Assembly: GCA_009775195.1 (NCBI GenBank)
Contig: VSPF01000076.1
Span: 1-13,839, forward strand
Direction: 5' to 3'
Length of the DNA: 13,839 bases
Origin: Muribaculaceae bacterium
GTDB taxonomy: Bacteria > Bacteroidota > Bacteroidia > Bacteroidales > Muribaculaceae
Within the stretch, counting starts at the first letter, position 1. Every line of letters starts with the position of its first letter. Positions 1 through 7,164 of this stretch are shown here, piece after piece. Position numbers and translations under genes: made by a program. Under the pieces are notes generated by a model that was given only the letters and a program-made list of their open reading frames with translations, searched no databases and had not been told where the DNA came from.

Positions 1-11
1 CATATATTGAG

Positions 12-19
12 TAATTTTG
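12..19 (+). promoter_or_regulatory. Bacteroidota -7 promoter box before SGNH hydrolase gene
   Basis: TAATTTTG is a perfect match to the TAnnTTTG -7 element of the Bacteroidota primary sigma factor. It lies 15 bases before the ATG at 35, which implies a leader of only about 10 bases. The -33 element would fall outside the window. The 13-base string starting here (TAATTTTGCAAAA) recurs exactly in the promoter of the PASTA gene on the other strand. Confidence 0.55.
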
Positions 20-34
20 CAAAAAATCAATGTC

Positions 35-724
35 ATGAAATACATACTCGCGACCTTACTCTCGCTTACAATAATAATGAGCGTGCGCGGCGAAGATGCC
101 GGCAAATGGGCACAATACGGGCGCTATGCCGCCGCCAACGACAGCATAGTGGCAGCGGCGGCCTATCCCCGCGTGGTCATGATGGGCAATTCGATTACCG
201 ACGTGTGGCCTCAGCGCAATCCCCACCTGTTTACAGCCAACCCCGACATAGTGAGCCGTGGCATCTCTGGGCAGACATCCTACCAGATGCTGCTGCGTTT
301 CAGCCAGGACGTGCTTGCCCTGCACCCCAAAATCGTGGTTATCAGCGCAGGCACCAACGACATAGCCGAAAATGCCGGACCCTACGACGAAGACCGCACC
401 ATGGCCAACATCGCGGCAATGGCCGACCTTGCCAAGGCCAACGGCATCAGGCCCGTGCTTGCCTGCGTGCTGCCGGCCGGAGGCTTCAAATGGCGACCCG
501 AAATCAAAGACTCGATGGAGAAAATACAAAGCCTCAACGGCCGCATCAAGGCTTACGCGGTAGAAAACGGCATCTATTTCGTTGACTACTACACACCGCT
601 CGTCAACAGCGACCACACGGCCATGAACCCGGCATACGCCATCGACAGCCCGGGCGTGCACCCCAATGCCGACGGCTACGACATTATGGAAATTATGCTC
701 ACAAAGGTGCTCGACAGTCTTTAG
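35..724 (+). CDS. Secreted SGNH/GDSL-family hydrolase (esterase/lipase-like)
   Basis: Predicted exported serine hydrolase of the SGNH/GDSL superfamily, 229 residues. The family removes acyl or acetyl groups from lipids, glycans or other esters; the substrate here cannot be read from sequence. Residues 1-19 form a signal peptide (short basic start, hydrophobic 3-15), which suggests a periplasmic or surface location. Block I is GNSIT at 51-55 with nucleophile Ser53, block II is GISGQTS at 76-82 (Gly), block III is GTND at 106-109 (Asn108), and block V is GVHPN at 207-211 with His209. The acid normally three residues before that His is Pro206 here; the nearest Asp is 204. I chose the ATG at 35 over the in-frame TTG at 17 because the signal peptide then begins properly and the TTG overlaps the -7 box. 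cdsA follows after 39 bases and may be co-transcribed. Confidence 0.88.
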   Translation: MKYILATLLSLTIIMSVRGEDAGKWAQYGRYAAANDSIVAAAAYPRVVMMGNSITDVWPQRNPHLFTANPDIVSRGISGQTSYQMLLRFSQDVLALHPKIVVISAGTNDIAENAGPYDEDRTMANIAAMADLAKANGIRPVLACVLPAGGFKWRPEIKDSMEKIQSLNGRIKAYAVENGIYFVDYYTPLVNSDHTAMNPAYAIDSPGVHPNADGYDIMEIMLTKVLDSL

Positions 725-748
725 TCAATCAAACAAAATAAATTACAC

Positions 749-760
749 ATCAAATTTGAT
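749..760. repeat. 12-bp perfect palindrome just before cdsA
   Basis: ATCAAATTTGAT reads the same on both strands and ends 3 bases before the cdsA start codon. It has no loop, so it is not a useful RNA hairpin. It could be an operator half-site pair covering the ribosome-binding region, or a chance feature of an AT-rich gap. No regulator is suggested by its neighbours. Confidence 0.3.
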
Positions 761-763
761 AGT

Positions 764-1591
764 ATGAAAAACCTTGTTCTCCGCAGTCTTAGCGGTGTGA
801 TATATGTTGCGTTGATAGTCGGAGCCATCGTCGGGGGCTTGTCGTGGTCTACGGCACTATTTTCGATTTTCTGCGTGGTGGCCATGCTCGAGTTCCAGCA
901 TATCACCATGGGCCCGGCAATAAAGGGAATCGATGTTGTCACTCGCACTCTCGATGTCGTTGCCGGCCTGATATTGGTCAACGTAGTCTATATACTCGAC
1001 TTCCCCGAAATCATAATGACAATATGCATAGGCATGGCCTTCGGCTATTCCGTGCTACGGTTTATACTGGCCCTTTACGACAAAGGCGAACACCCCCTGG
1101 CAGATACCACATGGTCTATTTTGTCGCTAAGTTACATCGCAGTACCCCTGATGATGCTCAGTATACTTTGCAGCGAACAGGAAGGCTGGAAAATCGTGCT
1201 CACCATGTTCATTATGATTTGGCTGAACGATACCGGGGCATACTGCGTGGGGTCGCTGCTGGGCAAGCACCAGTTGTTCGCGCGCCTGTCGCCCAAGAAA
1301 TCGTGGGAAGGCTTTTTCGGCGGCTTTGCCTTCTGCCTCGCAGCAGGGGTTGGCGCCTATTACCTCGTCGGTGAACCATTCACGCTTGTCGAATGGCTAT
1401 GCTTCGGCGCCATGACCTGCGTGCTGTCGACCTGGGGCGACCTCTTCGAATCGCTCATCAAACGCACCAACCATATCAAGGACAGCGGCCACATCATACC
1501 GGGCCATGGCGGCATACTCGACCGCATTGACTCGATGCTCTTCGCATCGGTGGGCGTGTTTATCGTTATGTTCTTCGTCGATATGATTTAA
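764..1591 (+). CDS. cdsA: Phosphatidate cytidylyltransferase (CDP-diglyceride synthase)
   Basis: Makes CDP-diacylglycerol from phosphatidic acid and CTP in the inner membrane, the branch point for phosphatidylethanolamine and phosphatidylglycerol synthesis. It has 275 residues, normal for the family. The protein is largely hydrophobic with about seven or eight membrane segments. The C-terminal family signature is complete: Ser230, Lys233-Arg234, Lys239-Asp240, HGG at 248-250 and D-R-I-D at 253-256. The upstream conserved stretches WLNDTGAY (153-160) and SPKKSWEG (176-183) are also present. In related genomes cdsA often sits downstream of ftsH; here a secreted hydrolase precedes it. The last four bases (TTAA) also contain the stop codon of comEC on the other strand, so the two genes overlap tail to tail. 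Confidence 0.96.
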   Translation: MKNLVLRSLSGVIYVALIVGAIVGGLSWSTALFSIFCVVAMLEFQHITMGPAIKGIDVVTRTLDVVAGLILVNVVYILDFPEIIMTICIGMAFGYSVLRFILALYDKGEHPLADTTWSILSLSYIAVPLMMLSILCSEQEGWKIVLTMFIMIWLNDTGAYCVGSLLGKHQLFARLSPKKSWEGFFGGFAFCLAAGVGAYYLVGEPFTLVEWLCFGAMTCVLSTWGDLFESLIKRTNHIKDSGHIIPGHGGILDRIDSMLFASVGVFIVMFFVDMI

Positions 1592-3513
1592 CGCAAGAGC
1601 ACCGCCCCGGCTGCGAGATGCCTTAGTTCGACACCTCGCCGCCGGCAAATGCCTTCCAAGGCCGCAGCCTTCGAGGCATCTACATTGGCACCGGCCAACA
1701 CCAATTGAGGATTATGGGCCTCGATTAAAACGTCTAAATCGCCCCGGTAAGTGCCGTCGACAAGCAATATGTCGGCCCTATACCGGGGCATTTTGGCACC
1801 GGCAGCGATACACAACACCTTGCCGCCGTGCAGCATATACCCGTCAGTGGCCACCGTGGCAGAGTCTATGCCGTGGGCGGCAAAATAGTCCGACATATTT
1901 ACCGGCGCCTTGTGGCGGGTCGAGAGCATCGTGCAGTCGCGGCCATTGCGCACAAGCAACATGCTGCCACGGGCATTACCTATGGCCACAGCTTCGGCCC
2001 CGGCACGCTGCGGCGGTATGACGCACACGGCAAGGCTTATGGTAGCTATGCCCAACAGTGCGATGCGGCCCCGCGAGTTGCGCACATGCAAGGCAAGCCC
2101 GCAAACGACCACAAGCACAAGCAGGCCCACAAAGGCCATGGGACTGAGCCATACATCATCGAGCACCGCGCCGTCACGCGCCACCGCTATGTCGCATAGA
2201 CGCATTACGAGGTCGCACAGCCTGTCGGCAAGCGATGCCGCCAATCCCCACGAAAATATAACTGCCACAAAAGCCATGAGGAGGAAGACAGGAAAGACAA
2301 GGGCCGCAAAGGCATTGACAGGCACCGACACAAGGGGCAGGCAGTGAAACCAGAACAAGACCACCGGCGCAGTAGCCACCATGGCGGCAAGAGGCACGGC
2401 AAAAAGATTGAAGAAGCGCCACAAGGCATTATAGCGCACCGCCACTGGGTTGAATGTCCCCGTAAAGACCAACAGCCCGGCTACAGCGGCCACCGATAAC
2501 TGAAAACCAATCGAATAGAGCCAGTAGGGATTGTAAGCAAGCATCATGCCCACGGCCAGGACGAGACTATTGTATGGCGAAGCCTTGCGCTGGAGCAGAC
2601 GGCAGAGATAGAACGCGCTTACCATCATGGCCGCACGCACGGCCGACGGCTGTGCGCCTGTAAAAACAGCAAAGGCCCACACTCCGATAATCAACAACAG
2701 GTACCTTATACGCCCGGCCCCCGACCAGACTTTGACAGGCCACAGGAGCAGAGCCAACAGCCAGGCCACAATAGCGACATGGAAACCGCTGACACACAAG
2801 AGATGAGAAAGGCCGGTGGCACGGAAGCGGTCGCGCACTCCGGCCATAGCGTCGCCGGTGCCGAGACTCGTGGCCACGGCAAGCGATGCAGCCTCGGGTG
2901 AAAGGTCCGAGGAGTAGAAAGCGCCGGCAATATCATCGCGCAGGGCCGACAACCTGTATTTTAGGGAATTATCGTACCCGATGACCTTTATGCGCCCAGA
3001 TGCAAGCAGCACCGTTGCCGACACACGGTCGGCCTTGTCGACAAGGGTACTAATCCCCATGAAGGGCACAGCCGAATATTTGCCTGTCGGCTCGGGCTCT
3101 CCGCAGAACTCCACGATATCACCCGGAGACAATGACACAGCCTGGTCAGTCACAAGCCGGCAACGCAGCCCCCGGCTCTGCCGAAAATCAACGTTGGCGA
3201 CTTCGACAACGGCTCGCAGCCCTGCCCTACCCTCGGCGACAGACTCTACCGTTCCTTCAAAGCGCATTCCGTCATGCGAAACGGGCAAATCGGCGGGTTT
3301 CAGCACCAGGGCCGACACACCGGCGCCGGCCAAACCCAGCGATATGAAAAAGAGGCCGCGACGCAGATTTCCCCACGACGCGGCCATGGCCAAAGCTAAC
3401 AATATAAGGGCTGCGCAACACTGCCACAAGCTGTCCCCGACAAAAATCAAGGCGGAGGCAAGAGCCCCCGCCATAAGCGGAAATGCCGGCAATGTATTGC
3501 TCAGCCGGCGCAT
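1588..3513 (-). CDS. comEC: ComEC/Rec2-family DNA-uptake channel protein
   Basis: Integral membrane protein of the ComEC/Rec2 family, which forms the inner-membrane channel for single-stranded DNA during natural transformation. 641 residues. Two hydrophobic segments at the N-terminus are followed by a soluble OB-like region (about 80-185). The multi-span competence domain begins near 215 and contains the family motif SHLLCVSGFH (236-245) and the conserved GAQPSAVRAA stretch (about 286-295). After the last membrane segments comes a soluble tail of about 125 residues in the place of the metallo-beta-lactamase domain, but it has no HxHxDH metal motif, so no nuclease activity is predicted. I prefer the ATG at 3513, one base after the stop of the upstream transporter gene; the in-frame codon at 3537 would overlap that gene. 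It is the last gene of the five-gene run. Whether the cell is competent cannot be judged. Confidence 0.92.
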   Translation of the reverse strand: MRRLSNTLPAFPLMAGALASALIFVGDSLWQCCAALILLALAMAASWGNLRRGLFFISLGLAGAGVSALVLKPADLPVSHDGMRFEGTVESVAEGRAGLRAVVEVANVDFRQSRGLRCRLVTDQAVSLSPGDIVEFCGEPEPTGKYSAVPFMGISTLVDKADRVSATVLLASGRIKVIGYDNSLKYRLSALRDDIAGAFYSSDLSPEAASLAVATSLGTGDAMAGVRDRFRATGLSHLLCVSGFHVAIVAWLLALLLWPVKVWSGAGRIRYLLLIIGVWAFAVFTGAQPSAVRAAMMVSAFYLCRLLQRKASPYNSLVLAVGMMLAYNPYWLYSIGFQLSVAAVAGLLVFTGTFNPVAVRYNALWRFFNLFAVPLAAMVATAPVVLFWFHCLPLVSVPVNAFAALVFPVFLLMAFVAVIFSWGLAASLADRLCDLVMRLCDIAVARDGAVLDDVWLSPMAFVGLLVLVVVCGLALHVRNSRGRIALLGIATISLAVCVIPPQRAGAEAVAIGNARGSMLLVRNGRDCTMLSTRHKAPVNMSDYFAAHGIDSATVATDGYMLHGGKVLCIAAGAKMPRYRADILLVDGTYRGDLDVLIEAHNPQLVLAGANVDASKAAALEGICRRRGVELRHLAAGAVLLR

Positions 3514-3514
3514 A

Positions 3515-4456
3515 TCAAATAGTATCGAGAACCACAATCAGCGACGACACACTGATTACAATCCACAGTGCCACAGCCTGAAGCAGGGGCTTCACGCCAA
3601 CCTGCTTGATAGATGCTATTGAAAGCGAGGCACCGATGCAGAAAAGTGTCACCACCATACCGCGACGCGCTACCCACACCATGATGTCGACGAAAAGCTG
3701 CGGAAGGGCGACATAGGTGTTTACAAGCATGGCAAGCACGAAGATAAAGATAAACCAGGGTATGGAGATTTTCGACTTCTTGTCGCGGAATATAAACATA
3801 GTCACGATGGCAAGAGGTATAATCCACAAAGCACGTGTCAGTTTGATGAGGGTGGCTGTCTTCATGGCTGTCTCGCCGTAAATCTCACCGGCACCAACGA
3901 CCGACGACGTATCGTGAATTGCAATCGCTGCCCAGGTACCGAACTGCTCCTGGGTCATGTCTAACAAATGCCCTAAGGGCGGGAAAATGAACAGGGCAAT
4001 CGAGTTGAGGATAAAAATCACACCGAGCGACACTGCCATCTCGTTTTCATCGGCTTTGAGAACGGGGCCTACGGCAGCAATGGCACTACCGCCACAAATA
4101 GCGGTACCCGACGAAATAAGGTAGCTCGTCTTGCGGTTGATGTGCAGCCAATAACCAAGCAACACGCCCAGGCACATGACACCGACAACCGACACGACAG
4201 TAAACAACATGCCCTCGGAACCGGATTTGAGCGACTCCTGCAAGTTCATGTTGAAACCGAGGCACACCACGGCCACCTGCAAGAGGTATTTCGATGTCTT
4301 CTTGTTGAACTTGGGGCACGGGTTAGGGAAAATAAAAGCGAATAACAGACCGCAGAGCAATGCGACAGGCGCACTTACCTGCGGAAGGCCCATCTTGTCG
4401 AACGGTATGAGGATGAGCGCAATCAGGGCGATGTAGACAATCTTTGCTGTTTTCAT
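3515..4456 (-). CDS. YeiH/UPF0324-family putative sulfate exporter, inner-membrane protein
   Basis: Polytopic membrane protein of 313 residues with roughly ten hydrophobic segments, matching the YeiH/UPF0324 family that databases label 'putative sulfate exporter family transporter'. The substrate is not firmly established for most members. Recognisable family stretches are SSGTAICGGSAIAA (115-128), the polar loop IHDTSSVVGAG (180-190), which follows a hydrophobic helix, and the KLTR motif (205-208). The start is fixed by coupling: ATGA at 4456-4453 is both its start and the end of aroE. Its stop is one base before the comEC start. Its place between aroE and comEC gives no clear metabolic link, so the grouping is probably organisational rather than functional. 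Confidence 0.9.
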   Translation of the reverse strand: MKTAKIVYIALIALILIPFDKMGLPQVSAPVALLCGLLFAFIFPNPCPKFNKKTSKYLLQVAVVCLGFNMNLQESLKSGSEGMLFTVVSVVGVMCLGVLLGYWLHINRKTSYLISSGTAICGGSAIAAVGPVLKADENEMAVSLGVIFILNSIALFIFPPLGHLLDMTQEQFGTWAAIAIHDTSSVVGAGEIYGETAMKTATLIKLTRALWIIPLAIVTMFIFRDKKSKISIPWFIFIFVLAMLVNTYVALPQLFVDIMVWVARRGMVVTLFCIGASLSIASIKQVGVKPLLQAVALWIVISVSSLIVVLDTI

Positions 4457-5226
4457 ATATCTTTGTTATTCCAAATTTCAAGCGAAGCTTTAGCTTGACA
4501 TTCAAGCATATCGAAGCCGTTGACGACCTCGGCACCGCGTGCGGCGCAACGTTTCATAAACTCGGTCACGAGCGGATTATACACCAGGTCGATACATTTG
4601 TGCCGTGGCGTGACGGCTCCATAAGGTATAGGCGGACAGGTATCGACATCGGGGTAGGTGCCCAGCGGAGTGGCATTGACAATCAGGAGACTGTCGGCCA
4701 CCATCGCCTCGGTCAGGTCGTCGTATCTTACTATCTTCTCGCCCTGTCGCGACCTCGACACGAAGCTGTAGCCTATGCCGAGAGTGTCGAGGACGGCGGC
4801 CACGGACTTCGAAGCACCGCCGGTGCCGAGAATCAGGGCCTGTACGGGCGCATAGTCCTGCCCCAGTATCCCGACCACGCACGACATGAAGCCGGCATAG
4901 TCGGTATTAAACCCCTCGAGGGCAAGCACTCGCCCGTCGGCGGCACGCCTGATTCTGACGGTATTGACCGCGCCGATTTTTGTGGCAACGGCATCGAGTT
5001 TGTCGAGCAGGGGTATGATTTTTTCTTTGTAAGGGATAGTCACGTTGAAGCCTTTAAGGCAAGGATTTAGAAGCACGAGCCTGTAAAGGGCCTCGGGAGT
5101 GAGCCCGGGCAGGTCGAAATTTTCATAACTCCGATGCCACGAGGCAAAAAGCTCCTTAGAGCGGCTATGGCCCAAGGGATGGCCGACGAGGCCGAATTCG
5201 GTGGTAGATAGTTCCGGTAATTTCAT
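4453..5226 (-). CDS. aroE: Shikimate dehydrogenase
   Basis: NADPH-dependent reduction of 3-dehydroshikimate to shikimate in the cytosolic chorismate pathway for aromatic amino acids. 257 residues, the short form common in this phylum. Substrate-site features: GHPLGHSRSK at 15-24 (the usual SxSP reads SRSK), catalytic Lys67 in NVTIPYK, Asn88 and Asp109 in NTDYAGF. The nucleotide-binding glycine loop is GTGGASKS at 134-141. Further conserved pieces are NATPLGTYP (184-192), DLVYNPLVTEF (213-223) and NGFDMLE (236-242). The ATG at 5226 is chosen although the frame stays open upstream, because homology starts there and ATGA at 5226-5223 joins it to the end of the preceding pseudouridine synthase gene. 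The extra upstream residues would lie inside that gene. Confidence 0.95.
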   Translation of the reverse strand: MKLPELSTTEFGLVGHPLGHSRSKELFASWHRSYENFDLPGLTPEALYRLVLLNPCLKGFNVTIPYKEKIIPLLDKLDAVATKIGAVNTVRIRRAADGRVLALEGFNTDYAGFMSCVVGILGQDYAPVQALILGTGGASKSVAAVLDTLGIGYSFVSRSRQGEKIVRYDDLTEAMVADSLLIVNATPLGTYPDVDTCPPIPYGAVTPRHKCIDLVYNPLVTEFMKRCAARGAEVVNGFDMLECQAKASLEIWNNKDI

Positions 5227-6350
5227 TTTTGCAATCCGGCAGTATATGTACGCCAGCGGTCGATGAGGGCCTGCATGTCGGCCGGGATTGGCGCGGTAAA
5301 AAACATTTCCTCGCCAGTCTCGGGGTGTCTGAACCCGAGGGTGCGGGCATGCAGTGCCTGACGCGGACAAACGTCGAAACAATTATTTACAAACGCAAGA
5401 TAGGTCGACGAGGCGACTCCGCGCAACACCTTGTCGCCACCATATCGTGCGTCGGCAAAGAGCGGATGGCCGAGCGACTTCATGTGCACTCGTATCTGGT
5501 GTGTGCGGCCTGTCTCGAGGACGCACTTGACGAGCGACACATGAGCAAGCGGCTCGATTACACTATAATGAGTCACGGCACGCTTGCCCTCGGGGCCGTC
5601 GAGCGGAAAAGTCGTCATCTGCAGGCGGTCTTTGGGCGACCGGCCTATGTTGGTGGCAACAGTCCCTTCTGCCGGCTCGGGCGTGCCCCACACCATGGCG
5701 ACATACTCGCGCTTGGTGGTCTTATTGAAAAACTGCCGTCCGAGGTCAGTCTTGGCATCGGGGGTCTTGGCTATTACGAGCAAGCCCGATGTATCTTTGT
5801 CGATGCGGTGCACAAGGCCCAGGCGAGGGTCGTTGACGTCGTAGTCGGGCGTGTCGCGGAAGTGCCACGCAAGGGCGTTGACCAGTGTCCCGTCGTAGTT
5901 GCCGTGTCCCGGGTGTACCACTAATCCGGCAGGCTTGTTGACAACGAGCACATAGCGGTCTTCGTAAACAATGTCGAGCGGTATGTCCTGTGCAACGATT
6001 TCGAATTCATACCTTGGCCTGTCCATCACCACCTGCACCACGTCGAGCGGTTTGACCCGGTAGTTGCTCTTTACAGGCTTGCCGTTGACGAGTATGCACC
6101 CTGCCTCGGCGGCCTGCTGCACACGGTTGCGCGAGGACTTCTGCAGCCTGGTGACAAGGAACTTGTCGACGCGCAGCAGCTCCTGGCCCTTGTCGGCGAC
6201 AAAGCGGAAATGCTCGTAGAGCTCGGTGCCGTTGACCTCGACGACGGTTGACTCCAAATCGTCAGATTCCTGTTCGAACTGTTCAAATTGTTCAAACTGT
6301 TCAGTTTGTTCGTTTTGTGCGGATTGTCTGATTTGTTCGTCTTCGGCCAT
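5223..6350 (-). CDS. rluD: RluA/RluD-family 23S rRNA pseudouridine synthase
   Basis: Isomerises uridine to pseudouridine in RNA; by architecture most like RluD, which modifies helix 69 of 23S rRNA, though the exact target is not readable. 375 residues. Order: a glutamine- and glutamate-rich N-terminal extension (about 1-35), an S4-type RNA-binding domain (about 58-110), then the catalytic domain with HRIDKDTSGLL at 181-191 (catalytic Asp184). Later conserved stretches include LETGRTHQIRVHM and GHPLFADARYGG. The start is taken as the ATG at 6350, which overlaps the stop of the PASTA gene by one base (TGATG); a GTG directly before it is possible. The extension is encoded by 9-nt tandem repeats (separate entry) and is unlikely to be part of the enzyme fold. 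The symbol reflects family and not proven specificity. Confidence 0.92.
   Translation of the reverse strand: MAEDEQIRQSAQNEQTEQFEQFEQFEQESDDLESTVVEVNGTELYEHFRFVADKGQELLRVDKFLVTRLQKSSRNRVQQAAEAGCILVNGKPVKSNYRVKPLDVVQVVMDRPRYEFEIVAQDIPLDIVYEDRYVLVVNKPAGLVVHPGHGNYDGTLVNALAWHFRDTPDYDVNDPRLGLVHRIDKDTSGLLVIAKTPDAKTDLGRQFFNKTTKREYVAMVWGTPEPAEGTVATNIGRSPKDRLQMTTFPLDGPEGKRAVTHYSVIEPLAHVSLVKCVLETGRTHQIRVHMKSLGHPLFADARYGGDKVLRGVASSTYLAFVNNCFDVCPRQALHARTLGFRHPETGEEMFFTAPIPADMQALIDRWRTYTAGLQK
6271..6342 (-). repeat. 9-nt tandem repeat tract inside the pseudouridine synthase gene
   Basis: Eight consecutive 9-base units, all beginning TGT on the + strand. Units 1-5 (6271-6315) all start TGTTC and units 6-8 are degenerate (TGTGC, TGTCT, TGTTC). 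Read on the coding strand they give eight tripeptides each ending in Gln: DEQ, IRQ, SAQ, NEQ, TEQ, then FEQ three times. The period is a multiple of three, so gain or loss of units would keep the frame. Confidence 0.85.
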
Positions 6351-6982
6351 CACTCAAGAAAATCAGGTTCGATAAATTCGGCATCAGAGTCGACCGCCAG
6401 CGAGTCGGGAGTTTCAACCACGCCGCATCCAACGGTAAGGGTTACGGTAGAAGTGACGGGGATTACCGACCCGACGGTGAGGGGGGTGTCGCCATAACGG
6501 GCGCCGAGCACCAAATCGACATATTCGCTCGGTGTCTCGACAACGCGGATATCGGTAATGCCTATGCCGCGCAGATACGACATGGCCTGTCGCGACGACA
6601 CATTGCCGGTCAGGGGCATCGAGATAGTCACCTGCTTGGGCGAGAAGGCCGTGATTGTCACATACACTTGGCGCCCCTCCTTGACGATTGCGCCGGCCTT
6701 GGGCCATGACTCGACAACGGTGCCTGGCGGCAGGGAGCGGTCGTAAATCGAATCAGAAATCTCAATCCCGAGTTTGTTGGCCGACAATATGCTCTCGGCC
6801 TCGGCATACGACTTCTGCTTCACCTGCGGCACGACGGCGGTAGCACCGTGCATGGTCCAAAAATCAAGGAACAGCAGCACGAGCCATAGCAGTATGAGGC
6901 CGGAGGCAGCCACTATCAGCAAATTGGACAAAAAAGGATGACGACGGTAGAAATCGCGTACCGAGAATTTTGAGCCAGCCAT
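6350..6982 (-). CDS. Membrane-anchored PASTA-domain protein
   Basis: Single-pass membrane protein of 210 residues with a short basic cytoplasmic N-terminus, one membrane segment (about 18-41) and an extracytoplasmic part. It contains two PASTA repeats (about 49-112 and 118-186) and a short acidic tail (191-210). PASTA domains in other bacteria bind muropeptides or unlinked peptidoglycan, often on Ser/Thr kinases or penicillin-binding proteins; there is no kinase or transpeptidase domain here. The segment S-E-Y-V-D-L-V-L-G followed by G-x-x-I-P is typical of the stand-alone Bacteroidales family, which I recall as a frequent neighbour of rluD. A role in cell-wall sensing or scaffolding is inference. 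It is the first gene of the five-gene operon, about 20 bases downstream of a well-matched promoter. Confidence 0.87.
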   Translation of the reverse strand: MAGSKFSVRDFYRRHPFLSNLLIVAASGLILLWLVLLFLDFWTMHGATAVVPQVKQKSYAEAESILSANKLGIEISDSIYDRSLPPGTVVESWPKAGAIVKEGRQVYVTITAFSPKQVTISMPLTGNVSSRQAMSYLRGIGITDIRVVETPSEYVDLVLGARYGDTPLTVGSVIPVTSTVTLTVGCGVVETPDSLAVDSDAEFIEPDFLE

Positions 6983-7004
6983 ATCTTTAGAATATTTTAT
7001 TTTG

Positions 7005-7038
7005 CAAAATTAACAAAAAACATCCAATGGCACACAAA
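7005..7038 (-). promoter_or_regulatory. Bacteroidota promoter (-33/-7) for the PASTA-rluD-aroE-yeiH-comEC operon
   Basis: On the minus strand TTTG (7038-7035) is followed after 22 bases by TAATTTTG (7012-7005), a perfect TAnnTTTG -7 element. The spacing falls in the range usual for Bacteroidota promoters. The implied start point is close to 6998, giving a leader of roughly 15 bases before the ATG at 6982. This is the only good promoter seen for the five genes down to 1588. Confidence 0.65.
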
Positions 7039-7164
7039 CACACCTATAAATCTCCAAACAAATTAACGCAAACCCCCACCCCAAATTGTGATTACAGTGC
7101 TAAAATATACTTAATGGGCTAAAAGACATACCGAACCACAGTGAGGCTTGTTTGTTATCATTTT
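7039..7164 (+). other. AT-rich leader upstream of the adenylation gene; no clear promoter
   Basis: This part of the divergent gap should hold the promoter of the adenylation/acetyltransferase pair. I find no TAnnTTTG match on the + strand. The closest is TATACTTA at 7106-7113, with TTGTGA at 7086-7091 in front of it, but the match and the spacing are both poor. The two-gene unit may use a weak or alternative promoter. Confidence 0.3.

Noticed and set aside
7..585. 192-codon open frame on the + strand
   Set aside because: Out-of-frame overlap with the SGNH hydrolase gene; Arg- and Gln-rich translation with no domain, whereas the other frame has a signal peptide and all catalytic blocks.
5227..5382. 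Upstream extension of the aroE frame
   Set aside because: The extra 52 residues lie inside the pseudouridine synthase gene and do not resemble any shikimate dehydrogenase N-terminus. The coupled ATG at 5226 fits the family.
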